DNA of 64,000 nt from Klebsiella ornithinolytica NBRC 105727 = ATCC 31898 (GTDB lineage: Bacteria; Pseudomonadota; Gammaproteobacteria; Enterobacterales; Enterobacteriaceae). Location of the stretch: positions 124,001 through 188,000 of the forward strand of contig NZ_BCYR01000008.1 in the NCBI RefSeq assembly GCF_001598295.1. Reading direction: 5' to 3'. Of the stretch, positions 55,293 through 64,000 are shown in pieces. Position numbers and translations under genes: made by a program. Numbering within the stretch: the first letter of the stretch is position 1; each line of letters begins with the position of its first letter. A model generated the notes under the pieces. The model saw nothing but the letters and a program-made list of their open reading frames with translations, was not told where the DNA came from and searched no databases.

Positions 55293-56963
55293 TTACTGCG
55301 GGTACGGTACCCAGCTTCCGCCGTTCAGCTGAACGTAAGGTTTCCCCTGGTACTGCATAACGATGGCGTTGGCGTTTTCCGATACCGCGGCGCTTTGCGG
55401 CAGGTTGGCGGTGTACTGCTGCCAGTCCACGTTATCTTCGGTAAACATCTTGCCGTCCAGCGCGCGAACCACCAGCTCCGACACGGCCAGGTAACTGGTC
55501 GGCTGGTCGATAATCAGCGGGGCCCCCTGATGCGGTGCCTTCATCCCGAAGAATTTCACCGCCGTCGGCACGTCGGTAATGGACGGGCTCGGGATATCGC
55601 GCAGGCCAGAAACCTGCATTTTGTCGCCCTTCAGCGCGCCGCCGTGCTCCGGTACGACCACGACCATCACTTTACGGCCCGATTTTTCCAGCTCGGTAAA
55701 GAAGTTATCCAGCTCGTCGAAGAGTTTCTGCGCGCGAACTTTATAATCCGCCGTTTTGCTCTGGCCCGGGAAGTGGTTGCCGTCGTGCAGCGGCAGGATG
55801 TTGTAGAAGGTGGCGTTGCGGGCGTTACCCTGTTTATTTTCGGTTTCCAGCCAGCGGTTGAGGGTCGCTAAGTCGTCATAGACCGGCGAGCCATCAAAAG
55901 CCTGCAGGCTGACCGGCAGCCCCGTTTGATCCATCAGCGGACTTTGCATCCCGCCTAAGCTACGCAGCTCTTTCAGGAAGTCGCCGAACTGACCGTTATG
56001 GCCGAGCATCAGCTGTTGGGTAAAGCCGAGTTTGGCCAGATTTTCGAACAGGTAACAGTCGTTGCCCGACGGTTGATAGAGGTTCGAATGCGACAGCTGG
56101 CCGCAGCTTGCGCGCAGCAGCCGTACCGCCGCCGGGCCGCTGTAGGAGGTCGCCGAGTTAAAGTTTTTGAACACAATATCAAAATGCTTCCACAGCGGAT
56201 GATCCATCAGCCCGGCGGCTTCGATATCGGACCACGACAGCGAGCAAATGTTGATAACCAGCAGGTCAAACGGCTGGGCATCGGCCGGAAGCCGATCCGG
56301 GAACGGCGTTTTGCGCTTCTGCTCTGCGGCGTAAAACGCGTTCAGCCAGTTGGTCAAATTCGCCGAGGTGGGCGGTTCGGTCTGTGCCGGAATATCGCCG
56401 CTGGCGGCAGAGGTGCCCGCCGGGGCCGCCGTCGTGGTCGTGGTCTTCACGGTGGTCGCCGCTGCCGTCGGCTGGCCCGCAGGCCATAACGTAAAGGCCG
56501 GAAGCAGTGGGCTGACCGCCAGCCACACCATAATGGCGGAGACCACTACCGTGACGCGCAGCCACTGGCTGATGAACATCCACAGAACCAGCAGCAGGAA
56601 GAAGGCGCCGACCATATTCCAGTTAATAAAGCGGGTGACCAGGTCCCAGATATAAGTGGCGCTGAAGCCAGCAAGCTGCGAACCCTGGCTGAAAATACTT
56701 TCCGGCCCCGGTAGCCAGGTATCATGCCAGAACAATCCGATGCCGATCGGAATAGCAATCCAGTGCCGCAGACGGTGCAGTTTATATTTCGGCAGCGGGA
56801 CCAGTAAAAACGCGAGAAAGACCAGGTTGAGCATGGGATGAAAATTAAGATATCCCGCCCAAAGCAGCGCAAACTTCACCAGGAAGTAAAAATTCCAACC
56901 GGCCAGGCCACGCCAGTATTGCCAAAGCGGCAGCGGCGTCGCATTTGTTTTTGGATTCGTCAT
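55293..56963 (-). CDS. bcsG: Cellulose phosphoethanolamine transferase BcsG
   Basis: Inner-membrane enzyme of 556 residues that adds phosphoethanolamine from phospholipid to glucose units of cellulose. Four to five hydrophobic segments fill residues 20-165, then a Thr-rich linker ([15 protein letters not shown]) leads to a sulfatase-fold domain. [21 protein letters not shown] carries the nucleophilic Ser (278 in E. coli), and the metal site has [13 protein letters not shown] with Glu and His. Length matches E. coli (559). Its start overlaps the bcsF stop (ATGA). It marks a type II, E. coli-like locus. Confidence 0.95.
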   Translation of the reverse strand: MTNPKTNATPLPLWQYWRGLAGWNFYFLVKFALLWAGYLNFHPMLNLVFLAFLLVPLPKYKLHRLRHWIAIPIGIGLFWHDTWLPGPESIFSQGSQLAGFSATYIWDLVTRFINWNMVGAFFLLLVLWMFISQWLRVTVVVSAIMVWLAVSPLLPAFTLWPAGQPTAAATTVKTTTTTAAPAGTSAASGDIPAQTEPPTSANLTNWLNAFYAAEQKRKTPFPDRLPADAQPFDLLVINICSLSWSDIEAAGLMDHPLWKHFDIVFKNFNSATSYSGPAAVRLLRASCGQLSHSNLYQPSGNDCYLFENLAKLGFTQQLMLGHNGQFGDFLKELRSLGGMQSPLMDQTGLPVSLQAFDGSPVYDDLATLNRWLETENKQGNARNATFYNILPLHDGNHFPGQSKTADYKVRAQKLFDELDNFFTELEKSGRKVMVVVVPEHGGALKGDKMQVSGLRDIPSPSITDVPTAVKFFGMKAPHQGAPLIIDQPTSYLAVSELVVRALDGKMFTEDNVDWQQYTANLPQSAAVSENANAIVMQYQGKPYVQLNGGSWVPYPQ

Positions 56964-57157
56964 TTATTCAGTTTGCCTTGCTGAGTTGTTGCTTCCCGGC
57001 GTAATACGCCAGCCGGTTTGACATAACGAGGTTTAAAGAACATTAAGCGTAAGGTGGTGCGAATTCGACGCTGATAATGGCGCGTCAGGTATCCCAGCGG
57101 AAAAAACAGCAGGGCACAGAGTACGATCAGCTGAAGAATATCACTGATGGACATCAT
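56960..57157 (-). CDS. bcsF: Cellulose accessory membrane peptide BcsF
   Basis: A 65-residue protein with one N-terminal membrane helix ([19 protein letters not shown]) and a basic tail ending in [14 protein letters not shown]. It matches E. coli BcsF (63 residues). BcsF tethers BcsE to the membrane and helps recruit BcsG. It overlaps bcsE and bcsG by 4 bases each. Confidence 0.93.
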   Translation of the reverse strand: MMSISDILQLIVLCALLFFPLGYLTRHYQRRIRTTLRLMFFKPRYVKPAGVLRREATTQQGKLNK

Positions 57158-58710
57158 GACGTTTTCTCCCTGTCGGTAGACAAACGATGCGGCTGCGGAA
57201 TGCGTCGCCAGCTGCGTCCGTCATGGGCCGCGTTAATGGGGTTGTTTTTCTCCATCGTAATAGGCAGCGGCGTGTTCCACTGCGCCGGCGAAATACCCCG
57301 CATCAGCCCAATTTCCGCCGTGATTTGTTTATCTTCAAACCAGACCATGCGGTTGGAAAAAATATCGCCGGTGGGCAACGGGAAAATATGGTTTAGCGCG
57401 GTGTCCAGATCATTGACGCGACAAAACGACAGGAACAGTACTAATCGGTTGTTACCGATCGTCATGATATCGCCCATACGGTTCGGCCGGCACAGGGTCA
57501 GCGCTTGCTCGACGCGCAGCCCCGGAGCCGGGCGCAGCGCCACCATCACGCCCTTGCTGTCCGCAGGCAGCATGGTGTTGGCCATAATGTTATGTACCGC
57601 GGCGCAGAAATCCCCCCACTTTTGGTAGCCGCGTAGTTTGAGCGGCTGACTCCAGGTCAGCAGGGTGGCGAACTCTTCCGGAATATGGCGGGTGAACTTT
57701 TGTTTTTGCACGCTTTCCACTAGCGTCAGGCAGCGGGAAAGCGGTGCGCTGAAGGGGATCACCATATTCGCGCCGCTGCTGAGCAGCAGTCGCTCATCGG
57801 TGGTACGCAGGCTGGGGAGCTGTTCGCGCACCACAATTTTCAACGCGCTGCCGCGTTGCCGGCGCAGGGTGTGAATATAGCGACCCAGCTGCTCAATCTG
57901 TTCGTTCTGAGTCACGGAAAATAACAACGTTGCCGCCTGCGCGGTGCGGGCGGCATTAAACACGCCGTCATTGGTATCAAACAGCGTCCAGTATTCAGAC
58001 AGGGCAGGCGCGCCTTCGAGGACTCGCAGGTTACTCAGGATAACCTTCTCATCGCTGCGCGGCTGCACCGTGGCCTCTTCTTCTTCTGCCAGTCGCCAGC
58101 CGTCGTCATCCTGGATTACCGTCAGCTGCTGCTGTGCGCTCATTCCTTTTTCGCTGCCCCACCAGGCAATATCAAACAGAAAACTATCGCCCTGATAACG
58201 AATGCTCGCCAGCCCGGAAAGGGCGCGGTACTCGTGTAATAATGGCGAAAGCTGCTTGTCTATATCATTATCGGAATTAAGAATTAATAACGAACACTTA
58301 TGATATTTAGCCCATTGGTGAGATTTTTCAACCCATGCGCTTATTTTCTCACTTTTTATGTTTTTCCATGCATTTTCGGCACACAGCAAAATAAAAAAGT
58401 AATTGGCCGGATCGACCGAGCAGAGTAAATCACGATGCATTTCTTCCAGCCCTGCCGTCAGGTCAGGCATGCTGAATAATGCCACTTTTTCCGGGCCGCA
58501 ATCTTTTTTTAATGATATGATTTTATTTGGTTTCTCACCCATGACGATGGCGGCGACTTTGCACTCTTTATCCTGGGCCGCCAGGGTTTGATTGAGCAGG
58601 CTTACCGCGTCAGGATAGCGATCGACGTTAAGCCACCACACGCCCCCGACGGGCATATGACAGACCTCGTCCCATAATGATGAAATACCTAAAGTATAAA
58701 CGATATTCAC
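57154..58710 (-). CDS. bcsE: c-di-GMP-binding cellulose regulator BcsE
   Basis: A 518-residue cytoplasmic protein with a GIL (GGDEF I-site-like) domain, close to E. coli BcsE in length (523). [32 protein letters not shown] near residue 415-445 contains the RxxD c-di-GMP motif (RVND). The N-terminal part resembles a degenerate ATPase ([24 protein letters not shown]). The start is GTG at 58708-58710 with GAGGAACGAC before it; no ATG fits. First gene of bcsEFG, divergent from bcsR. Confidence 0.94.
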   Translation of the reverse strand: MNIVYTLGISSLWDEVCHMPVGGVWWLNVDRYPDAVSLLNQTLAAQDKECKVAAIVMGEKPNKIISLKKDCGPEKVALFSMPDLTAGLEEMHRDLLCSVDPANYFFILLCAENAWKNIKSEKISAWVEKSHQWAKYHKCSLLILNSDNDIDKQLSPLLHEYRALSGLASIRYQGDSFLFDIAWWGSEKGMSAQQQLTVIQDDDGWRLAEEEEATVQPRSDEKVILSNLRVLEGAPALSEYWTLFDTNDGVFNAARTAQAATLLFSVTQNEQIEQLGRYIHTLRRQRGSALKIVVREQLPSLRTTDERLLLSSGANMVIPFSAPLSRCLTLVESVQKQKFTRHIPEEFATLLTWSQPLKLRGYQKWGDFCAAVHNIMANTMLPADSKGVMVALRPAPGLRVEQALTLCRPNRMGDIMTIGNNRLVLFLSFCRVNDLDTALNHIFPLPTGDIFSNRMVWFEDKQITAEIGLMRGISPAQWNTPLPITMEKNNPINAAHDGRSWRRIPQPHRLSTDREKTS

Positions 58711-58880
58711 GTCGTTCCTCGTCAGCCCTGATTCATACTGGATCAGTTTACTAGCGAAAGCGTCAGAGTAAACCTAACATTGAATTTAAAGGGTATCAGT
58801 TTTAGCATATATAGGTGAGTTAAGACTGAGCCTATTATACATCGGGTTTTATTTATGTGTTTTTTTGAATGGACAGCGAA
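58711..58880. promoter_or_regulatory. Divergent bcsE/bcsR promoter region
   Basis: 170 AT-rich bases between the GTG start of bcsE and bcsR. It must contain the promoters for both arms of the type II cellulose locus. TATTATAC-like sequences near 58834 could be a -10 box for either strand. No clear operator was found. Confidence 0.5.
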
Positions 58881-59069
58881 ATGCCGGGAAAAGAGCCTTC
58901 AGTACCCTCAGATGCAACGCTGGGTTATACCTTTCAAAATGATTTCCTGGCGTTAAGCCGGGCATTTTCCCTGCCCGAAATTGATTACCACGACATTTCC
59001 CGGCGCGAGCAGTTAGCCGCGGCGCTGAAACGCTGGCCACTATTGGCGGAACTCGCAGAGAAAAAGTAA
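58881..59069 (+). CDS. bcsR: Cellulose regulator BcsR
   Basis: A 62-residue protein matching E. coli BcsR in length from 58881: MPGKEPSVPSDATLGYTFQNDFLALSRAF, then the conserved IDYHDISRREQLAAALKRWPLLAELA. An in-frame ATG at 58869 would add four residues. Neither start has a strong ribosome site, so the choice rests on length. BcsR binds BcsQ and is needed for assembly of the cellulose complex. Starts the bcsRQAB arm, 11 bases before bcsQ. Confidence 0.9.
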   Translation: MPGKEPSVPSDATLGYTFQNDFLALSRAFSLPEIDYHDISRREQLAAALKRWPLLAELAEKK

Positions 59070-59080
59070 GGACGCCGTCG

Positions 59081-59818
59081 ATGGCTATTCTTGGATTACA
59101 GGGTATCCGCGGTGGCGTGGGCACCACGTCGATTACCGCCGCGCTCGCCTGGGCATTACAGCTCCTCGGGGAAACGGTTCTGGCGATCGACGCCAGCCCG
59201 GATAATATGCTGCGCTATTTTTTCAACGTTGATGCGACGCATCGCGACGGTTGGGCACGTTCGTTAATTGACGGAGGCGACTGGCGCGACGCCGGCATCC
59301 GTTATACCTCGCATATTGATATTTTGCCTTTTGGTCTGCTTTCGCCCGCTGAAAGAGAGAACGTTGATAAGCTCTATCCGATGCTGGAATCTTTTGTCGG
59401 CATGGTGGAGAAGCTGGAGCAGCAGGGCGATCATCGCTGGCTGCTGCTGGATTTACCGGAAGGTTATTCCCCGCTGACGCGTTCACTGCTTAGCGCCTGC
59501 GATCGCACGCTGGTGGTGGTGCATCCGGACGGCAACAGCCATATTCGCCTGCATCAACAGGCGCTGCCGGCAAAAGGCGATATTCTGATTAACGATCTGC
59601 GCGTCGGCAGCCAGCTACAGGAAGATTTATACCAGCTGTGGCTGGAGAGCCAGCGCCGTATTTTGCCGGTCACGGTCCATCGTGATGAGGCGATGGCGGA
59701 GTGTCTGGCGGCGAAGCAGCCGCTCGGGGAATATCGTTCTGATTCGCTGGCCGCCGAAGAGATCCTGACCCTCGCCAACTGGTGTTTGCTGCACTATTCC
59801 GGCAAGGGGGCGCAATGA
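59081..59818 (+). CDS. bcsQ: Cellulose ATPase BcsQ (type II locus)
   Basis: A 245-residue MinD-like protein, close to E. coli BcsQ (250). The P-loop reads LQGIRGGVGTTSITAALAW: the Lys residues of a KGGVGKT loop are replaced by Arg and Thr, typical of this BcsQ subtype. AIDASPDNMLRYFFN and LLLDLPEGYSPLTRSLL follow. With BcsR it regulates BcsA. Its stop overlaps the bcsA start (ATGA). Confidence 0.93.
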   Translation: MAILGLQGIRGGVGTTSITAALAWALQLLGETVLAIDASPDNMLRYFFNVDATHRDGWARSLIDGGDWRDAGIRYTSHIDILPFGLLSPAERENVDKLYPMLESFVGMVEKLEQQGDHRWLLLDLPEGYSPLTRSLLSACDRTLVVVHPDGNSHIRLHQQALPAKGDILINDLRVGSQLQEDLYQLWLESQRRILPVTVHRDEAMAECLAAKQPLGEYRSDSLAAEEILTLANWCLLHYSGKGAQ

Positions 59819-62433
59819 TGCGCCTGAGTACCCTGCTACTGGCGCCGCCGGTCGCGGAACGTCTGAGCGAACGCTACAGCGATTATCGCCGCCACGGCGC
59901 ATCGTGGCTGTCCGCATCGCTGGGCTGCCTGTGGGCGTCATTGGTCTGGGCGCTGATGCCGCTGGAAACACCGCGCTGGCAGGCGATTCTGAACAACCAT
60001 CATGACTACTTCCCGCATATTAATCCCCATCGCCCGCGGCTGCTGGATCCGCTGCGCTATCTGCTGCAGTCCCTGTGGCTGCTGGTGACGCATGTACCCG
60101 GGGCGGATAAAAAGGCGAACTGGCGTTCGTTTGCCGCCATCAAAGGGGTTCACGGGCGCTATACCCAGTGGCTGGATACGCTTCCCGAACGGACGAACAG
60201 CCGCACAGCCCATCTGAATAAACACAAAGAGCTGGCGCACGTCAGCCCGAAACTGCGCAAGGCGATTCTTGGCGTGGTCGTCACTTTCTCGCTGGTGCTG
60301 TCGCTGCTGTGTATTACCCAGCCCTTTAACCCGCTTTCACAGTTTATTTTCCTGATGTTGCTGTGGGGCGTGGCGCTGCTGGTACGCCGTATTCCCGGCC
60401 GTTTTTCGGCCCTGATGCTAATTGTCCTCTCGCTGACCGTCTCCTGCCGCTACATCTGGTGGCGCTATACCTCGACGCTGAACTGGGACGATCCTGTCAG
60501 CCTGGTGTGCGGCATTGTGCTGCTGTTTGCTGAAACCTATGCCTGGCTGGTGCTGGTGCTGGGCTATTTCCAGGTGATATGGCCATTGAATCGCCAGCCG
60601 GTTCCGTTACCTAAAGATATGGCCGAATGGCCGACGGTGGATATTTTCGTTCCCACCTACAACGAAGATCTTAACGTGGTGAAAAACACCATTTATGCCT
60701 CGCAAGGTATCGACTGGCCGAAAGATAAGCTCAATATCTGGATCCTCGATGACGGCGGGCGCGAAGAGTTTCGTCAGTTCGCCAAAGACGTCGGCGTGCA
60801 TTACATCGCCCGCACCACCCACGAGCATGCCAAAGCCGGGAATATCAACAACGCGCTGAAGTACGCCAAAGGCGAATTTGTGTCGATCTTCGACTGCGAC
60901 CACGTGCCGACACGCTCCTTCCTGCAGATGACCATGGGGTGGTTCCTGAAAGAGAAAGAGCTGGCGATGATGCAGACGCCGCACCATTTCTTCTCGCCCG
61001 ACCCGTTTGAACGCAACCTGGGACGTTTCAGGAAAACGCCGAACGAGGGGACCCTGTTTTACGGTCTGGTGCAGGATGGTAACGATATGTGGGACGCCAC
61101 CTTCTTCTGCGGATCCTGCGCGGTCATTCGTCGTGCCCCGCTGGATGAGATTGGCGGTATCGCTGTGGAAACGGTGACCGAGGATGCCCACACCTCCCTG
61201 CGTCTGCACCGTCGCGGCTACACGTCCGCCTATATGCGTATTCCGCAGGCCGCGGGCCTGGCGACCGAAAGCCTTTCGGCGCATATTGGCCAGCGTATTC
61301 GCTGGGCGCGTGGCATGGTGCAGATATTCCGCCTCGATAACCCCTTGTTTGGTAAAGGGCTTAAGTTTGCGCAGCGGCTCTGTTACGTCAATGCGATGAT
61401 GCACTTTTTATCCGGCATTCCCCGGCTGATTTTCCTCGTCGCGCCGTTGGCATTTTTACTGCTGCACGCCTATATCATCTATGCGCCGGCGCTGATGATC
61501 GCGCTCTTCGTCTTGCCGCATATGATTCATGCGAGCCTGACGAACTCGAAGATTCAGGGCAAATATCGCCACTCTTTCTGGAGCGAAATCTACGAAACGA
61601 CGCTGGCCTGGTATATCGCGCCACCGACCTTTGTCGCGCTGATTAACCCGCATAAAGGGAAGTTCAACGTGACGGCGAAAGGGGGACTGGTGGAAGACGA
61701 ATATGTCGACTGGGTCATTTCCCGTCCCTATATCTATCTGGTGCTGCTGAACCTGGTGGGCGTGGCGGCGGGGATCTGGCGTCACCTCTACGGCCCGGAA
61801 AATGAGATCCTGACCGTTTGGGTCAGCATCGTCTGGGTGTTCTATAACCTGATTATCCTTGGCGGCGCGGTGGCGGTGTCGGTGGAAAGTAAACAGGTCC
61901 GTCGCTCGCATCGCGTCGAAATGAGCATGCCGGCGGCAATTGCGCGCGAAGATGGCCACCTGTTCTCCTGTACCGTACATGACTATTCCGATGGCGGACT
62001 GGGGATCAAAATTCACGGTAAGGCGCAGGTGCTGGAAGGGCAAAAGGTGAATCTGCTGCTCAAACGCGGACAGCAGGAATATGCCTTCCCGGTCCGGGTT
62101 GCGCGCGTGAATGGCAGCGAAGTCGGTTTGCAGCTGATGCCGTTGACCAATCAACAACATATTGATTTTGTACAGTGTACGTTTGCCCGTGCTGATACGT
62201 GGGCGCTTTGGCAGGATAGCTTCCCGGAAGATAAACCGATGGAAAGCCTGCTGGATATCCTGAAGCTGGGGTTCCGTGGATATCGTCACCTGGCGGAGTT
62301 CTCGCCGCCGTCGGTGAAGGTTATTTTCCGCTCGCTCACCATGCTGGTTGCCTGGATAGTCTCGTTTGTTCCCCGTCGGCCTGAACGTGCCGCGGCGATA
62401 CTCTCTTCAGAACCAGAAATGGCTCAACAATGA
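59815..62433 (+). CDS. bcsA: Cellulose synthase catalytic subunit BcsA (type II locus)
   Basis: An 872-residue synthase, the E. coli length from 59815; ATG at 59818 is an alternative. The N-terminal extension (residues 1-150) is absent from the first BcsA. The catalytic residues DDG (312-314), DCD (360-362), TED (455-457) and QRIRW (493-497) are intact, and the PilZ arginines RRSHR (696-700) are present. About 60% of the core matches the type I copy by eye. Flanked by bcsQ and bcsB in the standard order. Confidence 0.97.
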   Translation: MMRLSTLLLAPPVAERLSERYSDYRRHGASWLSASLGCLWASLVWALMPLETPRWQAILNNHHDYFPHINPHRPRLLDPLRYLLQSLWLLVTHVPGADKKANWRSFAAIKGVHGRYTQWLDTLPERTNSRTAHLNKHKELAHVSPKLRKAILGVVVTFSLVLSLLCITQPFNPLSQFIFLMLLWGVALLVRRIPGRFSALMLIVLSLTVSCRYIWWRYTSTLNWDDPVSLVCGIVLLFAETYAWLVLVLGYFQVIWPLNRQPVPLPKDMAEWPTVDIFVPTYNEDLNVVKNTIYASQGIDWPKDKLNIWILDDGGREEFRQFAKDVGVHYIARTTHEHAKAGNINNALKYAKGEFVSIFDCDHVPTRSFLQMTMGWFLKEKELAMMQTPHHFFSPDPFERNLGRFRKTPNEGTLFYGLVQDGNDMWDATFFCGSCAVIRRAPLDEIGGIAVETVTEDAHTSLRLHRRGYTSAYMRIPQAAGLATESLSAHIGQRIRWARGMVQIFRLDNPLFGKGLKFAQRLCYVNAMMHFLSGIPRLIFLVAPLAFLLLHAYIIYAPALMIALFVLPHMIHASLTNSKIQGKYRHSFWSEIYETTLAWYIAPPTFVALINPHKGKFNVTAKGGLVEDEYVDWVISRPYIYLVLLNLVGVAAGIWRHLYGPENEILTVWVSIVWVFYNLIILGGAVAVSVESKQVRRSHRVEMSMPAAIAREDGHLFSCTVHDYSDGGLGIKIHGKAQVLEGQKVNLLLKRGQQEYAFPVRVARVNGSEVGLQLMPLTNQQHIDFVQCTFARADTWALWQDSFPEDKPMESLLDILKLGFRGYRHLAEFSPPSVKVIFRSLTMLVAWIVSFVPRRPERAAAILSSEPEMAQQ

Positions 62434-62443
62434 TGATAATGCG

Positions 62444-64000
62444 ATGAAAAGAAAACTCTCCTTGATTTGTGCAGTGGCAGTGGGAATGGCTGGTTGGTCA
62501 TCCTTCGCCTCTTTTGCGGCGCCGGCGACAGCCGTGGCTGCGGCGCCAGCGCCTGCGGCGACGGACCCGCTAGCCGGGGGCCTGACGGCTCCGGCCCCGG
62601 TCATTGCCGACAGCCAGCCGACGGCAACCCTTGCCGCGCCGCCGGCGCCTGCGGTGGTCATGGAGAATGTTCCGTCCCGCGACGTGAAGCTCTCTTTCGC
62701 CAGTATCGCCCCGGCTCCGGGCAGTATGATACTGCGCGGGGCGCATCCCGACGGCTCGGTGGAGTTTGGTATGCGCAGCGATGAGGTCGTGACGAAAGCC
62801 CTGCTGAATCTCGACTATACGCCGTCCCCTTCGCTGCTGCCGGTGCAGTCGCAGCTGAAGGTGTACCTCAATGATGAGCTGATGGGCGTCCTGCCGGTTA
62901 CCAAAGAGCAACTGGGTAAAAAAGTCAGCGCGCAGATCCCTATCGATCCCCTGTATATCACCGACTTTAACCGCGTGCGTCTGGTGTTCGTCGGCCATTA
63001 TCGCGATGTGTGTGAGAACCCGGCCAGCAGTACGTTATGGCTGGACGTCGGGCGTGACAGTAACCTGGACCTGACCTATCAGGCGCTGGCGGTGCGTAAC
63101 GATCTGTCCCATTTCCCGGTGCCGTTCTACGATCCCCGGGACAACCGTTCGCTGACGCTGCCGATGGTTTTCGCCTCCTCACCGGATGCGCAGCAGCAGC
63201 AGGCGGCGGCGATTGTGGCCTCCTGGTTCGGCAGCAAAGCCGGCTGGCGCGGCCAGGCGTTCCCGGTACTGTTTAACAAACTGCCGGATCGCAACGCCAT
63301 CGTGTTTGCGACCAACGATAAGCGCCCGGACTTCCTGCGTGAACATCCGCCGGTGAAGGCGCCGACCATCGAAATGATTAACCATCCGGACAACCCTTAC
63401 GTCAAGCTGCTGGTGGTCTTTGGGCGCGATGACAAAGACCTGCTGCTGGCCGCGAGGGGGATTGCGCAGGGCAATATTCTGTTCCGCGGCAGCAGCGTCG
63501 TGGTCGACGATGTCAAAGAGCTGCAGGCGCGCAAACCGTATGACGCGCCGAACTGGGTGCGTACCGATCGTGAAGTCACCTTCGGCGAATTGAAAACCTA
63601 CGAACAGCAGCTGCAGTCCAGCGGTCTGGTGCCGGATTCCATTAACGTGGCGCTGAGTCTGCCGCCGGATCTCTATTTGCTGCGTGCCAACGGCATCGAC
63701 ATGAGGCTGAACTATCGCTACACCATGCCGCCGATCAAAGACAGTTCGCGCATGGATATCAGCCTCAACGACCAGTTCCTGCAATCCTTCAGCCTGAACA
63801 GCTCTCAGGACGTGAATAAATTGATATTGCGTCTGCCGGTGCTGCAGGGGCTGCTGGATGGTAAGACGAACGTCAGTATCCCGGCGCTGCGCCTCGGGGC
63901 GATGAACCAGCTGCGTTTTGATTTCCAGTACATGAACCCGATGCCGGGCGGCTCTATCGATAACTGTATTACCTTCCAGCCGGTACAGAACCACGTGGTG
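62444..64000 (+). CDS. bcsB: Cellulose synthase subunit BcsB (type II locus), cut by window end
   Basis: The first 519 residues are present and the frame is open to the last base. It begins with a signal peptide (MKRKLSLICAVAVGMAGWSS), an Ala/Pro-rich linker (residues 25-75), and BcsB domains: DVKLSFASIAPAPGSMILRG, SHFPVPFYDPRDNRSLTLPM and the late DNCITFQPVQNHVV. The E. coli protein has about 779 residues, so roughly a third is missing. bcsZ and bcsC are expected downstream. Confidence 0.94.
   Translation, partial: MKRKLSLICAVAVGMAGWSSFASFAAPATAVAAAPAPAATDPLAGGLTAPAPVIADSQPTATLAAPPAPAVVMENVPSRDVKLSFASIAPAPGSMILRGAHPDGSVEFGMRSDEVVTKALLNLDYTPSPSLLPVQSQLKVYLNDELMGVLPVTKEQLGKKVSAQIPIDPLYITDFNRVRLVFVGHYRDVCENPASSTLWLDVGRDSNLDLTYQALAVRNDLSHFPVPFYDPRDNRSLTLPMVFASSPDAQQQQAAAIVASWFGSKAGWRGQAFPVLFNKLPDRNAIVFATNDKRPDFLREHPPVKAPTIEMINHPDNPYVKLLVVFGRDDKDLLLAARGIAQGNILFRGSSVVVDDVKELQARKPYDAPNWVRTDREVTFGELKTYEQQLQSSGLVPDSINVALSLPPDLYLLRANGIDMRLNYRYTMPPIKDSSRMDISLNDQFLQSFSLNSSQDVNKLILRLPVLQGLLDGKTNVSIPALRLGAMNQLRFDFQYMNPMPGGSIDNCITFQPVQNHVV

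Overview
The window is enterobacterial chromosome of the Klebsiella/Raoultella type. The proteins are very close to the Escherichia coli products, and the backbone is collinear with the E. coli xyl-to-bcs interval as I recall it: malS, bax, xylR, xylHGF, xylA, xylB, wecH, ysaB, glyQS, cspA, yiaG, yiaF, ghrB, yiaD, bisC, yiaC, tag, yhjY, yhjX, eptB, proK tRNA, dppABCDF, bcsGFE and bcsRQAB. Blocks absent from E. coli K-12 sit between these genes. Two adjacent cellulose loci and a 2-ketogluconate block favour Klebsiella, Raoultella or a close relative. The sequence alone does not settle the species.

Bases 1-10.4 kb are carbon uptake. They hold the start of periplasmic alpha-amylase MalS, the Bax glucosaminidase-like protein, and the complete xylose regulon: XylR, the ABC transporter XylFGH, isomerase XylA and kinase XylB. 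Bases 10.4-15.1 kb hold WecH, the small lipoprotein YsaB and both glycyl-tRNA synthetase subunits. Bases 15.1-18.6 kb hold two small exported proteins, an ABC-F ATPase with a structured leader carrying mini-ORFs, CspA with its cold-shock leader, and YiaG. Bases 18.7-20.3 kb carry an aromatic-acid transporter whose upstream region has three copies of a PcaR/IclR-type operator. YiaF follows, then a minus-strand 2-ketogluconate block (ptxS, kguE, kguK, kguT, ghrB as kguD) with a PtxS-like operator.

Bases 26.6-35.3 kb return to conserved backbone: yiaD, bisC, yiaC, tag, yhjY, yhjX with an upstream YpdB-type tandem site, eptB and tRNA-Pro(CGG). The tRNA 3' end and its terminator are duplicated downstream. 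Bases 36.3-41.9 kb are the dipeptide transporter dppABCDF with a GcvB-like CA-rich site at the dppA start.

Bases 42.4-64 kb are dominated by cellulose export. A type I operon (bcsO-Q-A-B-C-D-Z, plus strand) lies next to an E. coli-like type II locus (bcsG-F-E on minus, diverging from bcsR-Q-A-B on plus, running off the window end). Between them sits a two-gene minus-strand cassette: a ParD-like ribbon-helix-helix protein overlapping a complete second type I methionine aminopeptidase whose Shine-Dalgarno is almost perfect. That cassette and the ABC-F leader are the least explained parts of the window. No insertion sequence, transposase, integrase or CRISPR array was seen.
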